Assembly (NCBI GenBank): GCA_964428935.1 | Contig: CAYSAG010000158.1 | Span: 1 to 11,673 of the forward strand | Length of the DNA: 11,673 nucleotides | Origin: JAADHY01 sp964428935 | GTDB lineage: Bacteria; Planctomycetota; Planctomycetia; Planctomycetales; Planctomycetaceae | Direction of reading: 5' to 3' | Shown: in pieces, positions 1 through 6,984 of the stretch | Layout of the letters: the number at the start of each line of letters is the position of its first letter | How positions within the stretch are numbered: the first letter of the stretch is position 1 | Position numbers and translations under genes: made by a program | Notes under the pieces: model-generated | Told to the model about the DNA's origin: nothing | Seen by the model: the letters and a program-made list of their open reading frames with translations, nothing else | The model's database searches: none

Positions 1-2
1 AC

Positions 3-1496
3 CGACAGCTGTTGCAGGCGGAGCAGTCGTCGCCGCAGGTGTCGTTGTCGTTGGCCGTCACGTACAACCAGTTGGGTGAGCTGTACCGTCGGTGGCGGCG
101 TTCCGGCGACATGTTCACGGCCCACCAGCAAGCTCTGCAGATTCTCGACGGACTGCCGCCCGCGGTGGCCCAGTCAGCTCAGGCTCGTTACGAGCGAGCA
201 CGCACCTACTACTTCCTGGCGAAACGGGGCCTTCCGGGAGGACTGTTTTTCGGTCCGCCCGGTAGTCCGCTGCGAGGCCGTCGTTTGAGTCGGTTGGGGC
301 AAGGCAAACCGGCGGGCCAGACGGCGTCGAGCCAGCCGGGCGACCGACCGCCTCAACGCGGACCGACCCGTCCCGGCTTTCTCCGTCCAGGCCGCGGCGG
401 CCGGTTCGGGCAAGGACTGCGCCGACCGGGCCAACCCGGTCCTCCCGTTCCGCCGGAACTGCGCGAGCGACTTCTGCACTACCGAGCGCAGGCCGTGTCG
501 CTGTTGGAGCAGTTGGTGGAGGAACGGCCGGACGAGCCGGAGTACCGCTACCTGCTGGCACTTTGCTACCGTGACTTGACGGGCGGCCCGTTCGGCGGCG
601 ACCGGCAGTTGGAACGTGAGTGGTTCGTCAAGGCCACGAAGCTGCTGGAAGAGCTGGTCCGGCAGTACCCGGACGTGCCGGACTACCGCTTCGAGCTGGC
701 GGAAACCTACGCCCGAATGCTCGACCCGCGTCTGCACGAATCCTTCAACCCAGAAGTCGCTCGCCAGTACTTGGAAAGAGCTCTGCAGCATTTGGCCGAA
801 CTGCGGGCCGACTTTCCACAGGTTCCCGAGTACGCGGCGGCCGAGGCTCACGCGCACTACCGGCTGGCCATGCTGATTCGCTTCGCCGTCGCGCCCCTTC
901 CGCCCGAAAGACGGAGGGCGTTGCTAGCCGAAGCGGAGCGGGAGCTGAAGCTGGCCGTGCAGACCCAGCAGCGGCTCGTCAAAGACCACCCAGACGCTCC
1001 CGCGTACATGGGCTGGCTGGCCCGCTACCGCTACCGCCTGGCCGACGTGCTGCGCGAGCTGGGGCGAGTGGACGAGGCGGTGACCGAACTGGAACAGACA
1101 ATCGACGCGCTGGCTCAAATCTCCGACCAGCGGTCCATGCCTTGGTTCGTCTACGGAATCATGTCGGAAGGGCTGCGGCGGCTGGCGGAGTGCTGTTCCA
1201 GTTTGGGACGGACGGCGAAGGCGCAGGAGGCTCGGCGCCGGGCCGAGGAGTGTCACAAGAAAATGCTGGAGCTGCTGCACCGGCACCGAGCGGGACGGCG
1301 AGGCGGTCCGGCTCGGTTCTTGCGACGCCGGTTCGGTGGACGACCAGCCGGCCCCGCTCGGCCGCCGACCGCCTCGTCCGACCAGACGCCTTCCGACACC
1401 GCTCGCTCGGACGCCGCTCCCTCCGACGGCGGTCAGCTGGACAACTCCGACAACGGACACTCACCGGGCCACGGGTCCGGCTCCTCCCGCCGGTGA
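3..1496 (+). CDS. TPR-repeat protein, C-terminal part (5' end outside window)
   Basis: The reading frame is open to the left edge, so the start is missing; the frame ends with TGA at 1494-1496. The translation holds several degenerate tetratricopeptide-like helical pairs, for example around EPEYRYLLALCYRDL, VPDYRFELAETYARM and a final pair reading ADVLRELGRVDEAVTELEQ. Spacing phrases such as YPDVPDYR and HPDAPAYM are the style seen in the C-terminal TPR part of planctomycete Ser/Thr kinases, so the missing N-terminus may be a kinase domain; this is inference. TPRs usually serve protein-protein contact. Two odd parts: a Gly/Pro/Arg-rich stretch encoded by about 230-450 interrupts the repeats, and the last 60 or so residues (from about 1320) are Ser/Asp/Gly/Pro-rich and look disordered. 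Ile codon use (2 ATT, 3 ATC) differs from the other large genes here. The 3' end overlaps the opposite-strand small gene by 64 bases. Confidence 0.8.
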   Translation, partial: RQLLQAEQSSPQVSLSLAVTYNQLGELYRRWRRSGDMFTAHQQALQILDGLPPAVAQSAQARYERARTYYFLAKRGLPGGLFFGPPGSPLRGRRLSRLGQGKPAGQTASSQPGDRPPQRGPTRPGFLRPGRGGRFGQGLRRPGQPGPPVPPELRERLLHYRAQAVSLLEQLVEERPDEPEYRYLLALCYRDLTGGPFGGDRQLEREWFVKATKLLEELVRQYPDVPDYRFELAETYARMLDPRLHESFNPEVARQYLERALQHLAELRADFPQVPEYAAAEAHAHYRLAMLIRFAVAPLPPERRRALLAEAERELKLAVQTQQRLVKDHPDAPAYMGWLARYRYRLADVLRELGRVDEAVTELEQTIDALAQISDQRSMPWFVYGIMSEGLRRLAECCSSLGRTAKAQEARRRAEECHKKMLELLHRHRAGRRGGPARFLRRRFGGRPAGPARPPTASSDQTPSDTARSDAAPSDGGQLDNSDNGHSPGHGSGSSRR

Positions 1497-1648
1497 CTCC
1501 GGACGGGCGTCACCAGCGGCGGCGTCCAGTGTTCGGGCACCGGCCAGACCCAACGGCGACGGTGCGTCTCTTCGTCCCACTCTTCCCGAATCTTTCGGCA
1601 CTCCTCTTCGATTTGTTCTGGAGTTGGTCGAAAGTGGTTCCACGGCAT
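1433..1648 (-). CDS. Small conserved-looking planctomycete protein, 71 residues
   Basis: An ATG at 1648 is preceded on the minus strand by GGGAG about 10 bases upstream, a plausible ribosome binding site. The protein begins MPWNHFRPTPEQIEEECRKI and continues with REEW and a charged EETHRRR stretch. This pattern (TPEEI, an acidic-basic helix, Trp, then RRR) resembles short proteins of unknown function that I recall as common in planctomycete genomes; the match is from memory and unverified. No membrane segment or signal peptide is visible; the N-terminal 35 residues probably form an amphipathic helix and the C-terminal half is Pro/Trp/Arg-rich. It is convergent with the TPR gene, and its last 21 codons lie inside that gene's 3' end. 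It lies 265 bases downstream of the kinase gene on the same strand, with a hairpin-rich spacer between, so it may or may not be co-transcribed. Function unknown. Confidence 0.55.
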   Translation of the reverse strand: MPWNHFRPTPEQIEEECRKIREEWDEETHRRRWVWPVPEHWTPPLVTPVRSHRREEPDPWPGECPLSELSS

Positions 1649-1710
1649 TTCCGGTCAGCTCCCGTTTCCGCCAAGGGTCGGTTCGTTGACTTACTCGTTC
1701 CTTGCCGGCC

Positions 1711-1752
1711 GTGAGCTGCGACGCCGCTGGCACGCCAGCGCCGCCGGCTCAC
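1711..1752. other. Long imperfect stem-loop between kinase and small gene
   Basis: The outer arms GTGAGC (1711-1716) and GCTCAC (1747-1752) are perfectly complementary. Inside them, CGCTGG (1725-1730) and CCAGCG (1735-1740) close a four-base loop. There is no T-run on either strand after it, so it is not a standard intrinsic terminator. It could be an mRNA processing or stabilising element, or a weak terminator. Confidence 0.5.
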
Positions 1753-1777
1753 ACGCTCGGCATTCGTTCCCGCGTCG

Positions 1778-1856
1778 CCTGTCCGTGCGCGAGTCGGCCG
1801 CCGGACGCCGGCGACCCCGGTCGCTCGCTCCGACCGGAAGAACGGGCACGGACAGG
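1778..1856. other. Nested inverted repeats, possible multibranch RNA fold
   Basis: An 11-base perfect inverted repeat, CCTGTCCGTGC (1778-1788) and GCACGGACAGG (1846-1856), encloses two further hairpins: CGCCGG/CCGGCG at 1799-1813 with a 3-base loop, and CCGGTC/GACCGG at 1817-1837 with a 9-base loop. An alternative local hairpin, GGCACG/CGTGCC at 1845-1863, competes with the long stem. On the minus strand the structure begins about 57 bases after the kinase stop codon. It could be a 3'-UTR structure, an intercistronic element or a small RNA. GC-rich DNA forms short hairpins by chance; the 11-base arm is the part least easily explained that way. Confidence 0.4.
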
Positions 1857-1913
1857 TCGTGCCGTGGGGTCAGGAAACAAGTGGCCCGCGGAAAACGTTG
1901 GCCCGCAGTTGCA

Positions 1914-4616
1914 CTACGGCTGATTGGTGGACGCCCCCAGCGACTCCAGCCGGCTTTGCCAGCCGGCCGCCTGCTCGGGACGGTCCCAGGAGCGGTACAG
2001 CAAGACGAGTCGGCGCAAGGCCGTGCGAACCAGTTCGGTGGGTGAGTCGGCGTTCTGGTCGAAAGTTCGCACGGCTTCCAGAAGCAGAGGTTCGGCGTCT
2101 GCGTAGCGTTTCAAGTGAATCAGACAGGCGGCGAGCTGGCTGGCCGTGTTGGCCGTGCGCCAGTGAGCGGGTCCGTCGACGCGGCGTCTTCGCGCCAACA
2201 CGTCCTTCAGCAGTTCGGCCGCTTCGCCGTGCCGGCCTTGAAACATTTCCGTCACCGCCAGGTTCTCTTCGGCCGACAACGTCGTCGGGTGGTCCGGCCC
2301 CAGCGTCCGACGCAAACGTTCCCAACACGTTCGGTAGGTTTCGGCGGCTTCGTCGTAGCGTCCCAGCGCGTGACGAGCAGCCGCCAGGTTGGCCAAGACC
2401 GACAGCGTCTGCGGGTGGTCGGTTCCGTACAGACGCTGCAGTTTCTCCACGACCTCGCTCAGCAACCGCTCGGCCTGTTCGTAGCGCTGAGCGGCGTACT
2501 GACACATGGCCAACGTGTTCCAGCTCGCCAGCGTGTCGGGGTGCTCGGGGCCCAGGACCTTCGACTGCGTCTGAGCCGTCCGCTCCGCGAGCCGCTGCGC
2601 TACAGCCGTCTGGCCCAAAGCCAATTCACACATGGCCAGCGTGTTGAGTGTGCGGAGCGTGACTGGGTGCTCGGGCCCGACGACCCGCTCCAGCTCGTGC
2701 AACACCTGCGTGCACAGCTGCCGTCCTTCGGCGAAACGGCCTTGGTGGTAGCGGACCAAGGCCAACGCACTGGTCGCCGCCAGCGTGGCCGGGTCGGTTT
2801 CTCCGAGCACGTTCCGCCTCAAGCTCTGGGCCCGTCGCAGCTCCTGTTCCGCTCGGTCCAGCACGCCCAGCCGCAAGTAAGCCTCGCCCAACGTCTGGCG
2901 GACGGCCGCTTGTTGCAAGGGCCGGTCGGCCAGCGCGGTTTCGGCTTGCGACGAGGCTTCGTCCAACAGCCGGCGAACCGTCAGTCCACCCGACGCGGCT
3001 CCGTGGCCCTGCATTTGTAACAGCAAGAACTGAGTCACGGCCTGGGCCTGCCGAGCCGCTCGGTCGGCCTGCAGTCGAGCCTGCCGTTCGCGAGCAGCCA
3101 AAGCCTGCTTTTCTTCCAGCAGCCGCGACAACTGCTGGGTTTGTCGTTGCAGCTGGCTGGCCAGCGCCAGAGCGTTGTCGCGTTCTCGCGCGACCAAAGC
3201 GAAGGCCACCGCCGTGACGACCACAACCGCCGTCACGGCCGCCGTGGCCGTCCACGCGACCAGCGGGTTGCGCCGGCACCAGCGCCAGACCCGTTCCACC
3301 CAGCCGGCCCGTCTGGCTCGAATCGGTTGGTCGTCCAGGAACCGCTGCAGCTCCGCAGCCAGCTCACCGGCCGACTGGTACCGCCTGTCCGGCTCCTTCT
3401 CAATGGCCTTCAGCACAATGGTTTCCAGGTCGCGCGGAACAGAGGGGTTCCAGACGCGAGGAGGCTGCGGTTGACTGTGCAAGACTTGCCGCACCAGACG
3501 GTGTCGGTCCGTTTCGTCGAAGGCCGGTCGCAGCGTCAGCAGCTCGTACAGGGTCAGGCCGAGTCCGTAAACGTCGCTGCGAGCGTCCGCCCGTCCGTCG
3601 AAAGCCTCGGGAGCCAAGTACCGCAGCGTGCCGACGACGTCTCCCGTGTGCGTAACGTCCTCCTGCTCGTCCGACTTCGCCAGCCCAAAGTCCGTCACCC
3701 ACACGTTGCCCCGACGGTCCAACAGCAAGTTGCCCGGTTTGACGTCGCGGTGAGCGAACCCTTGCTGGTGGGCGTAGTGGAGGGCTTGAGCCGCTTGCAG
3801 ACCAATTCGAGCGACCGCGCGCCAGTAGTCGTCGGTCGAGCCGGCCGGGCGAGCGTCGAGTTCGGCCGAGCGGTCGACGGCCGCCGCCGCTGGTCGGGGC
3901 CGTTCGACCGTGTCGGTCAAACGAGCGGTGGCTGTTTCGTCCGTGGTGGGGCAGGAGCGTCGGTCGGCGAGCGTGGTGCTGTCGTCCGGGTCGGAGCGGC
4001 GGTCCGCTGGAGACCGCGGCCCGTCGAGCCGCCAGGTCCGTGCAAAAGCCCGTTCCAGAGGAAAAGGCTCGTCGGGCAGCACCGCTCCGTCACGCAGACG
4101 CCTCAGCCGGTCCAGCAGCTCGTCCAGACTCAGCCCGTCAATGAACTGCATGACGTAGTAGTGCAGCCCGTCCTGCTCACCGACTCCGAACACCGGAACA
4201 ATGTTGGTGTGGTGGAGCCGGGCGGCGGCTCGAACTTCCCGCTCGAACCGCTTGCGTTGGTTTGGGCTGAGCCACGCCTGGGGCGGCAAGACCTTCAGGG
4301 CGACGCGTCGTCCCAGCGACAACTGCTCGGCCTCGTACACGACACCCATTCCGCCCCGCGCCACTTCGCGAAGGACTCGGAAGTCGCCCAGCACGGTGCC
4401 GGCCAGGCTGCGGTGGAAGCGGGCGGTGGGCCACGAGTCGCTGGTCGCGTCGGCGGCGACGTCTTCCATGAGCAACAGAATGGGGAAGGTCCGACGAACC
4501 CGGTCGGCAAACTGCGGCAGGCGGCGAGCGTACTCGTCAATCGACGGCCGCTCGCCGCGCCGACAGCGAGCCGTGAACTCTTCGGCCAGCACTTCCACCG
4601 GGTCGCGGTCAGTCAT
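1914..4616 (-). CDS. Transmembrane Ser/Thr protein kinase with TPR repeats
   Basis: A 900-residue Hanks-type kinase. An N-terminal segment (ERPSIDEYARRLPQ, about 22-35) is of the type found before planctomycete kinase domains. The kinase domain runs about 78-430: glycine loop ARGGMGVVYEAE (86-97), ATP-binding Lys108, helix-C Glu127, catalytic loop HRDVKPGN (289-296), DFG (309-311) and APE (335-337). All key residues are present, so it should be active. About 90 Arg/Asp/Ala-rich residues (172-262) are inserted after the hinge. One membrane helix (about 453-475) follows, then a Gln/Arg-rich coiled coil (about 476-535), then kinesin-light-chain-style TPRs (about 560-890, repeated GPEHP-TL-N-LA units). 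The TPR part is predicted to lie across the membrane from the kinase. The ATG at 4616 is preferred; GTG at 4628 would add only four residues. The start overlaps the sigma factor stop by 8 bases, implying translational coupling. Target unknown. Confidence 0.93.
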   Translation of the reverse strand: MTDRDPVEVLAEEFTARCRRGERPSIDEYARRLPQFADRVRRTFPILLLMEDVAADATSDSWPTARFHRSLAGTVLGDFRVLREVARGGMGVVYEAEQLSLGRRVALKVLPPQAWLSPNQRKRFEREVRAAARLHHTNIVPVFGVGEQDGLHYYVMQFIDGLSLDELLDRLRRLRDGAVLPDEPFPLERAFARTWRLDGPRSPADRRSDPDDSTTLADRRSCPTTDETATARLTDTVERPRPAAAAVDRSAELDARPAGSTDDYWRAVARIGLQAAQALHYAHQQGFAHRDVKPGNLLLDRRGNVWVTDFGLAKSDEQEDVTHTGDVVGTLRYLAPEAFDGRADARSDVYGLGLTLYELLTLRPAFDETDRHRLVRQVLHSQPQPPRVWNPSVPRDLETIVLKAIEKEPDRRYQSAGELAAELQRFLDDQPIRARRAGWVERVWRWCRRNPLVAWTATAAVTAVVVVTAVAFALVARERDNALALASQLQRQTQQLSRLLEEKQALAARERQARLQADRAARQAQAVTQFLLLQMQGHGAASGGLTVRRLLDEASSQAETALADRPLQQAAVRQTLGEAYLRLGVLDRAEQELRRAQSLRRNVLGETDPATLAATSALALVRYHQGRFAEGRQLCTQVLHELERVVGPEHPVTLRTLNTLAMCELALGQTAVAQRLAERTAQTQSKVLGPEHPDTLASWNTLAMCQYAAQRYEQAERLLSEVVEKLQRLYGTDHPQTLSVLANLAAARHALGRYDEAAETYRTCWERLRRTLGPDHPTTLSAEENLAVTEMFQGRHGEAAELLKDVLARRRRVDGPAHWRTANTASQLAACLIHLKRYADAEPLLLEAVRTFDQNADSPTELVRTALRRLVLLYRSWDRPEQAAGWQSRLESLGASTNQP

Positions 4617-5247
4617 TTTCCCACACACGCATTTCGACCAGAATGTCGTGCAACCGCTCCAACGCCCGCAAGTACCGCTTGCTGGCGGCCGACTCGTGAA
4701 TGCCCAACACTTGAGCCGTCTCGACGTTGGACAGTTGCTCGAAGTGCCGCAGCACCAGAATTTCGCGGTCGATTGGGTTCATTTTGTCGAGGGCTTGCTG
4801 GAGCAGCTCCCTCAACTCGGCCCGCGCCGCTGCCTGCGACGGCGACGTCAGCCGCCCAGCCAACAAGCTGGCCAGACTGGCCGAAGTCGACGACAAACCG
4901 GCGTCGTCCGCCAACGGAGCTTCTCGACGAGCGTCTCGGGCCTGAGCTCCCAGGTGCCGCCGGTGCACGGCAATGAGCTTTTGCAGCGTCAGCCGACGCA
5001 GCCAAAGGTAAAAGGGCATGGTCGGCGACTGGACGTACTCGGGCAAACACCGAGTCGCCTCGACGAAGGCCTCCTGCAGCACGTCCGAGTCGTCCACGCG
5101 GCCCGCCAGCTGCGGGTTCAGACGAAGCCGCACCATTCGCTTCAGCCGTTCGGCGTAGCGGCCGAACAGCTCGCCAGCCGCCTCCGCCTCGCCCGCCGCG
5201 GCTCGCCGCAACAGCTCCGAAACTTCCGCCGACTCGTCTGCTGTCAC
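4609..5247 (-). CDS. ECF-family RNA polymerase sigma factor
   Basis: 212 residues from the GTG at 5247. Region 2 holds DDSDVLQEAFVEA and the region 2.4-like PFYLWLRRLTLQKLIAVHRR. After a variable Ala/Ser-rich linker, region 4 reads NPIDREILVLRHFEQLS, then the helix-turn-helix NVETAQVLGIHESAASKRYL. This is an extracytoplasmic-function sigma factor, directing RNA polymerase to a small set of promoters. The GTG start is chosen because a purine-rich GAGAGGGTAGGTAGG lies directly upstream and the protein then starts at the usual distance from region 2; a TTG at 5322 would add 25 residues without such a site. No anti-sigma factor gene is visible. The stop overlaps the kinase start by 8 bases. ECF sigma groups genetically linked to Ser/Thr kinases are known from planctomycetes, so the kinase is probably its regulator; that link is inference here. 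Confidence 0.92.
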   Translation of the reverse strand: MTADESAEVSELLRRAAAGEAEAAGELFGRYAERLKRMVRLRLNPQLAGRVDDSDVLQEAFVEATRCLPEYVQSPTMPFYLWLRRLTLQKLIAVHRRHLGAQARDARREAPLADDAGLSSTSASLASLLAGRLTSPSQAAARAELRELLQQALDKMNPIDREILVLRHFEQLSNVETAQVLGIHESAASKRYLRALERLHDILVEMRVWEND

Positions 5248-5262
5248 CCTACCTACCCTCTC
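5248..5262 (-). promoter_or_regulatory. Ribosome binding site of the sigma factor
   Basis: Minus-strand GAGAGGGTAGGTAGG immediately precedes the GTG at 5247. The GAGAGG part is 9 bases from the start codon, a normal Shine-Dalgarno spacing. It supports GTG 5247 over the upstream TTG 5322. Confidence 0.6.
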
Positions 5263-5301
5263 ATGTGCAAAGCGACGGCCCTTCAGGACAGCTCGACCGG
5301 C

Positions 5302-5326
5302 AAATTTTCGCAAAATTTCCAAAATT
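5302..5326. promoter_or_regulatory. Phased A/T tracts upstream of the sigma factor gene
   Basis: Three tracts, AAATTTT (5302-5308), AAAATTT (5312-5318) and AAAATT (5321-5326), stand out in GC-rich DNA. Their A-to-T junctions are 11 and 9 bases apart, close to one helical turn. Such phasing bends DNA and can act as an UP-like element or a nucleoid-protein site. It lies about 55-80 bases before the sigma factor start codon. The role is inferred. Confidence 0.4.
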
Positions 5327-5719
5327 GGCCGACCGCGCGAAGCCCTCGCACGCGCCGGCCGTCTGGTCGCCCACGGTCTTCGAGCGTCCGTTGCGAGGCG
5401 GGGACGGGGTGGCCGGCGGCGCTCGCTTGCTCTGTGCCCGCAGCGTTTCGTCGTCCCAAGTCTACCTCGCTGGACCCGCCACGGTTGCCCGACGGTTCAC
5501 GACGTAAGGGAACGAACGCTCGAGCGGGCGGCAACGGTTGTACGGAGCGTAGCGGTTGGAGCCAGGCGCCGCGTTTCGCCACGCCGAGAAACTCGTCACG
5601 CCAAGAAAGTGTACGCAGCGACGTCCGACGACGCGCGCCGTTTCTGCGCCGTTTGCTTACCGGCACGCGTCGGTTCCCCGGCCCGCGGCGCGCACGACGG
5701 CAACAGTGGGTTGACTGTG

Positions 5720-5749
5720 GCAGACGAGCAGGTAGACGCGTTCGTCTGC
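5720..5749 (-). terminator. Hairpin downstream of the membrane protein gene
   Basis: Perfect 8-base arms GCAGACGA (5720-5727) and TCGTCTGC (5742-5749) with a 14-base loop lie about 32 bases after the stop codon of the minus-strand gene at 5782. No T-run follows on the minus strand, so it is at best a terminator without a U-tract or an mRNA 3'-end stabiliser. Confidence 0.3.
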
Positions 5750-5781
5750 GGGTGTGGGTTCCCGCAGGCCGCGGCGCGTGG

Positions 5782-6309
5782 CTACTGCAGGTCAATGAAG
5801 CGGACTTGCTTTCCAGGAGCGGGTGACGACGAGTCGGACGTGCCTTCGGGCAAGCGGTTCGGCTCGGCCAAGGCCCGGCGAAGACGCAAGATTTCTCGAG
5901 CCGCGTCGGGCGAAAGGTCTTCCAGCTGCTGCGACCAAATGTCGACCTCGTCCGGCTCGGCGTCCGGCAACTCCTGCTCCACCACCGACCGCAGGGCGGA
6001 CGACGGCGTCGACGAGTGGCTCGAGCGTTTCAGCGACGAGGCGGGCACGGAAGGCGGCAACCGACCCGGCTCGGACAGCACCACGTTGCTGGCAGCGTCC
6101 TTGGGCGTTTCGGCGGGTTGCAGTTCCAGCGGGCCGCCCGTGAGCTGCGAGTCGGTCGGCCCGCTCAGCGGCGACAGCGTCGCATTCGCGCTGCCGGCCG
6201 TGGCCGTCGCCCGCTCCAACGAAACCGCCACGGCCAAGTACGCTCCCAGAAACGCCGACAAGAAGCTGGCCACGGCTGTCGTCAAAGGCACAATCCACTT
6301 GCCGCTCAT
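5782..6309 (-). CDS. Single-pass membrane protein of unknown function
   Basis: 175 residues from the ATG at 6309, preceded by AAAGGAG about 11 bases upstream, a strong ribosome binding site. The protein opens with MSGK and one hydrophobic helix (residues about 5-29, IVPLTTAVASFLSAFLGAYL). Residues 35-110 are a Ser/Pro/Thr/Ala-rich, probably disordered stretch. A conserved-looking acidic helical segment follows (about 116-148): DEVDIWSQQLEDLSPDAARE, then ILRLRRAL. I do not recognise a family. The N-terminal helix could be an uncleaved anchor, leaving the rest either periplasmic or cytoplasmic. It lies 188 bases downstream of the lipoprotein gene on the same strand, a gap large enough for its own promoter, so membership of the riboswitch unit is uncertain. 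Extending the frame upstream to 6501 gives only Arg-rich sequence before the strong RBS and is not favoured. Confidence 0.72.
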   Translation of the reverse strand: MSGKWIVPLTTAVASFLSAFLGAYLAVAVSLERATATAGSANATLSPLSGPTDSQLTGGPLELQPAETPKDAASNVVLSEPGRLPPSVPASSLKRSSHSSTPSSALRSVVEQELPDAEPDEVDIWSQQLEDLSPDAAREILRLRRALAEPNRLPEGTSDSSSPAPGKQVRFIDLQ

Positions 6310-6424
6310 GCCTGGTCGGACTCCTTTCCGTTGTTGCAACGAGTTCTCCGCTCCCGGCCGTTTCCTCTCGCCAATTCTCGGCGTCGGCCTCTTGCCCGAC
6401 GCGGCGGAAACGTACCGTAAACCC

Positions 6425-6436
6425 TGCACGCGTGCA
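6425..6436. promoter_or_regulatory. 12-base perfect palindrome in an intergenic region
   Basis: TGCACGCGTGCA is a perfect palindrome between the lipoprotein stop (6498) and the membrane protein start (6309). On the minus strand, TTGCAC is followed 17 bases later by TACGTT, a weak promoter-like pair that the palindrome would overlap. It could be an operator for a dimeric regulator; the evidence is only positional. Confidence 0.3.
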
Positions 6437-6497
6437 AGACGGCTTTGACCAGCACCCGCCGACCGTTTTCTCGGCCGCTTCTGGCCCGGTCTCGTTT

Positions 6498-6812
6498 TCA
6501 CCGCGGCTCACGCAACGCCTGCGGCAGCGGCCGCCACTCGTTGGTCTTGGGGTCGCGGTAGGCCGGGACCAACGTCTTCCGACCCGTTTCGGGGTTCGTC
6601 GCCGGTACCTCTTTCTGCGGCTTCAGCTCAAAGACCTTGTGCGTTTCCAAACAGTAGTAAGTCACGGTGGCCGTTTGACCGTCCGCGCCGTCCGAACCGG
6701 AACAGCCCGGAAGGACGCCGACGCCCAACAGAGCCACCACCAGAAGCAGCGTCCAAGCCAGCGAACCTCCGCCGGCCTGCCTTCGCACCCAACTGTTTCC
6801 CGTTCCGTTCAT
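6498..6812 (-). CDS. Small predicted lipoprotein
   Basis: 104 residues from the ATG at 6812, with GGGAAG four bases upstream. The N-terminus is basic (RR at 10-11), followed by a hydrophobic core (about 18-33, AWTLLLVVALLGVGVL) and a lipobox LPGC with Cys37, so signal peptidase II should process it; Ser at +2 fits outer-membrane sorting in enterics, a rule unproven in planctomycetes. The mature part (about 67 residues) reads TYYCLETHKVFELKP and then NPETGRKTLVPAY. It resembles short planctomycete proteins that carry two CxxC pairs around a NPETGK-TLVPA core, but here most of those Cys are missing, so a metal-binding ribbon is unlikely; this comparison is from memory. It lies 172 bases downstream of the DUF1559 gene on the same strand and is plausibly co-transcribed with it. 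Function unknown. Confidence 0.75.
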   Translation of the reverse strand: MNGTGNSWVRRQAGGGSLAWTLLLVVALLGVGVLPGCSGSDGADGQTATVTYYCLETHKVFELKPQKEVPATNPETGRKTLVPAYRDPKTNEWRPLPQALREPR

Positions 6813-6984
6813 TTTTCTTCCCGCACTCGGTTGTCTGCACCGTTCCGTCGTCCACGTGCCGCGCGGCTGCCGCAACGGACCCAGCCTGCTCCGCCCACCC
6901 CGACAGTCGTCCGACTCGCGTCAGGAAAACACGGACGGCGAAGCGGTCGGCGACGTCGCCAGCCGCCCCAAAAGACCGCCCAAC

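Larger units (their letters stand above)
5248..5781. other. Gene-free region upstream of the sigma factor
   Basis: About 530 bases between the sigma factor start and the end of the membrane protein gene. Open frames on both strands read as Arg/Pro/Ala-rich sequence without recognisable motifs, so I call no gene. It holds an A/T-rich island (5302-5326) and a hairpin near its right end (5720-5749). It should contain the sigma factor promoter, but I see no convincing -35/-10 pair. Confidence 0.6.

Noticed and set aside
4617..4628. GTG start four codons upstream of the kinase ATG
   Set aside because: It adds only MCGK, lies deeper within the sigma factor gene, and the ATG at 4616 is the stronger start.
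3141..4976. 611-codon plus-strand open frame opposite kinase and sigma factor
   Set aside because: Antisense shadow in GC-rich DNA; both minus-strand genes have complete family motifs.
5248..5322. TTG start giving a 237-residue sigma factor
   Set aside because: No ribosome site in front of TTG 5322; GTG 5247 has a purine-rich SD directly upstream and gives a normal-length protein.
5283..5795. 170-codon minus-strand open frame in the region before the sigma factor
   Set aside because: Arg/Pro-rich product with no motif; it overlaps both the A/T tracts and the stop of the membrane protein gene.
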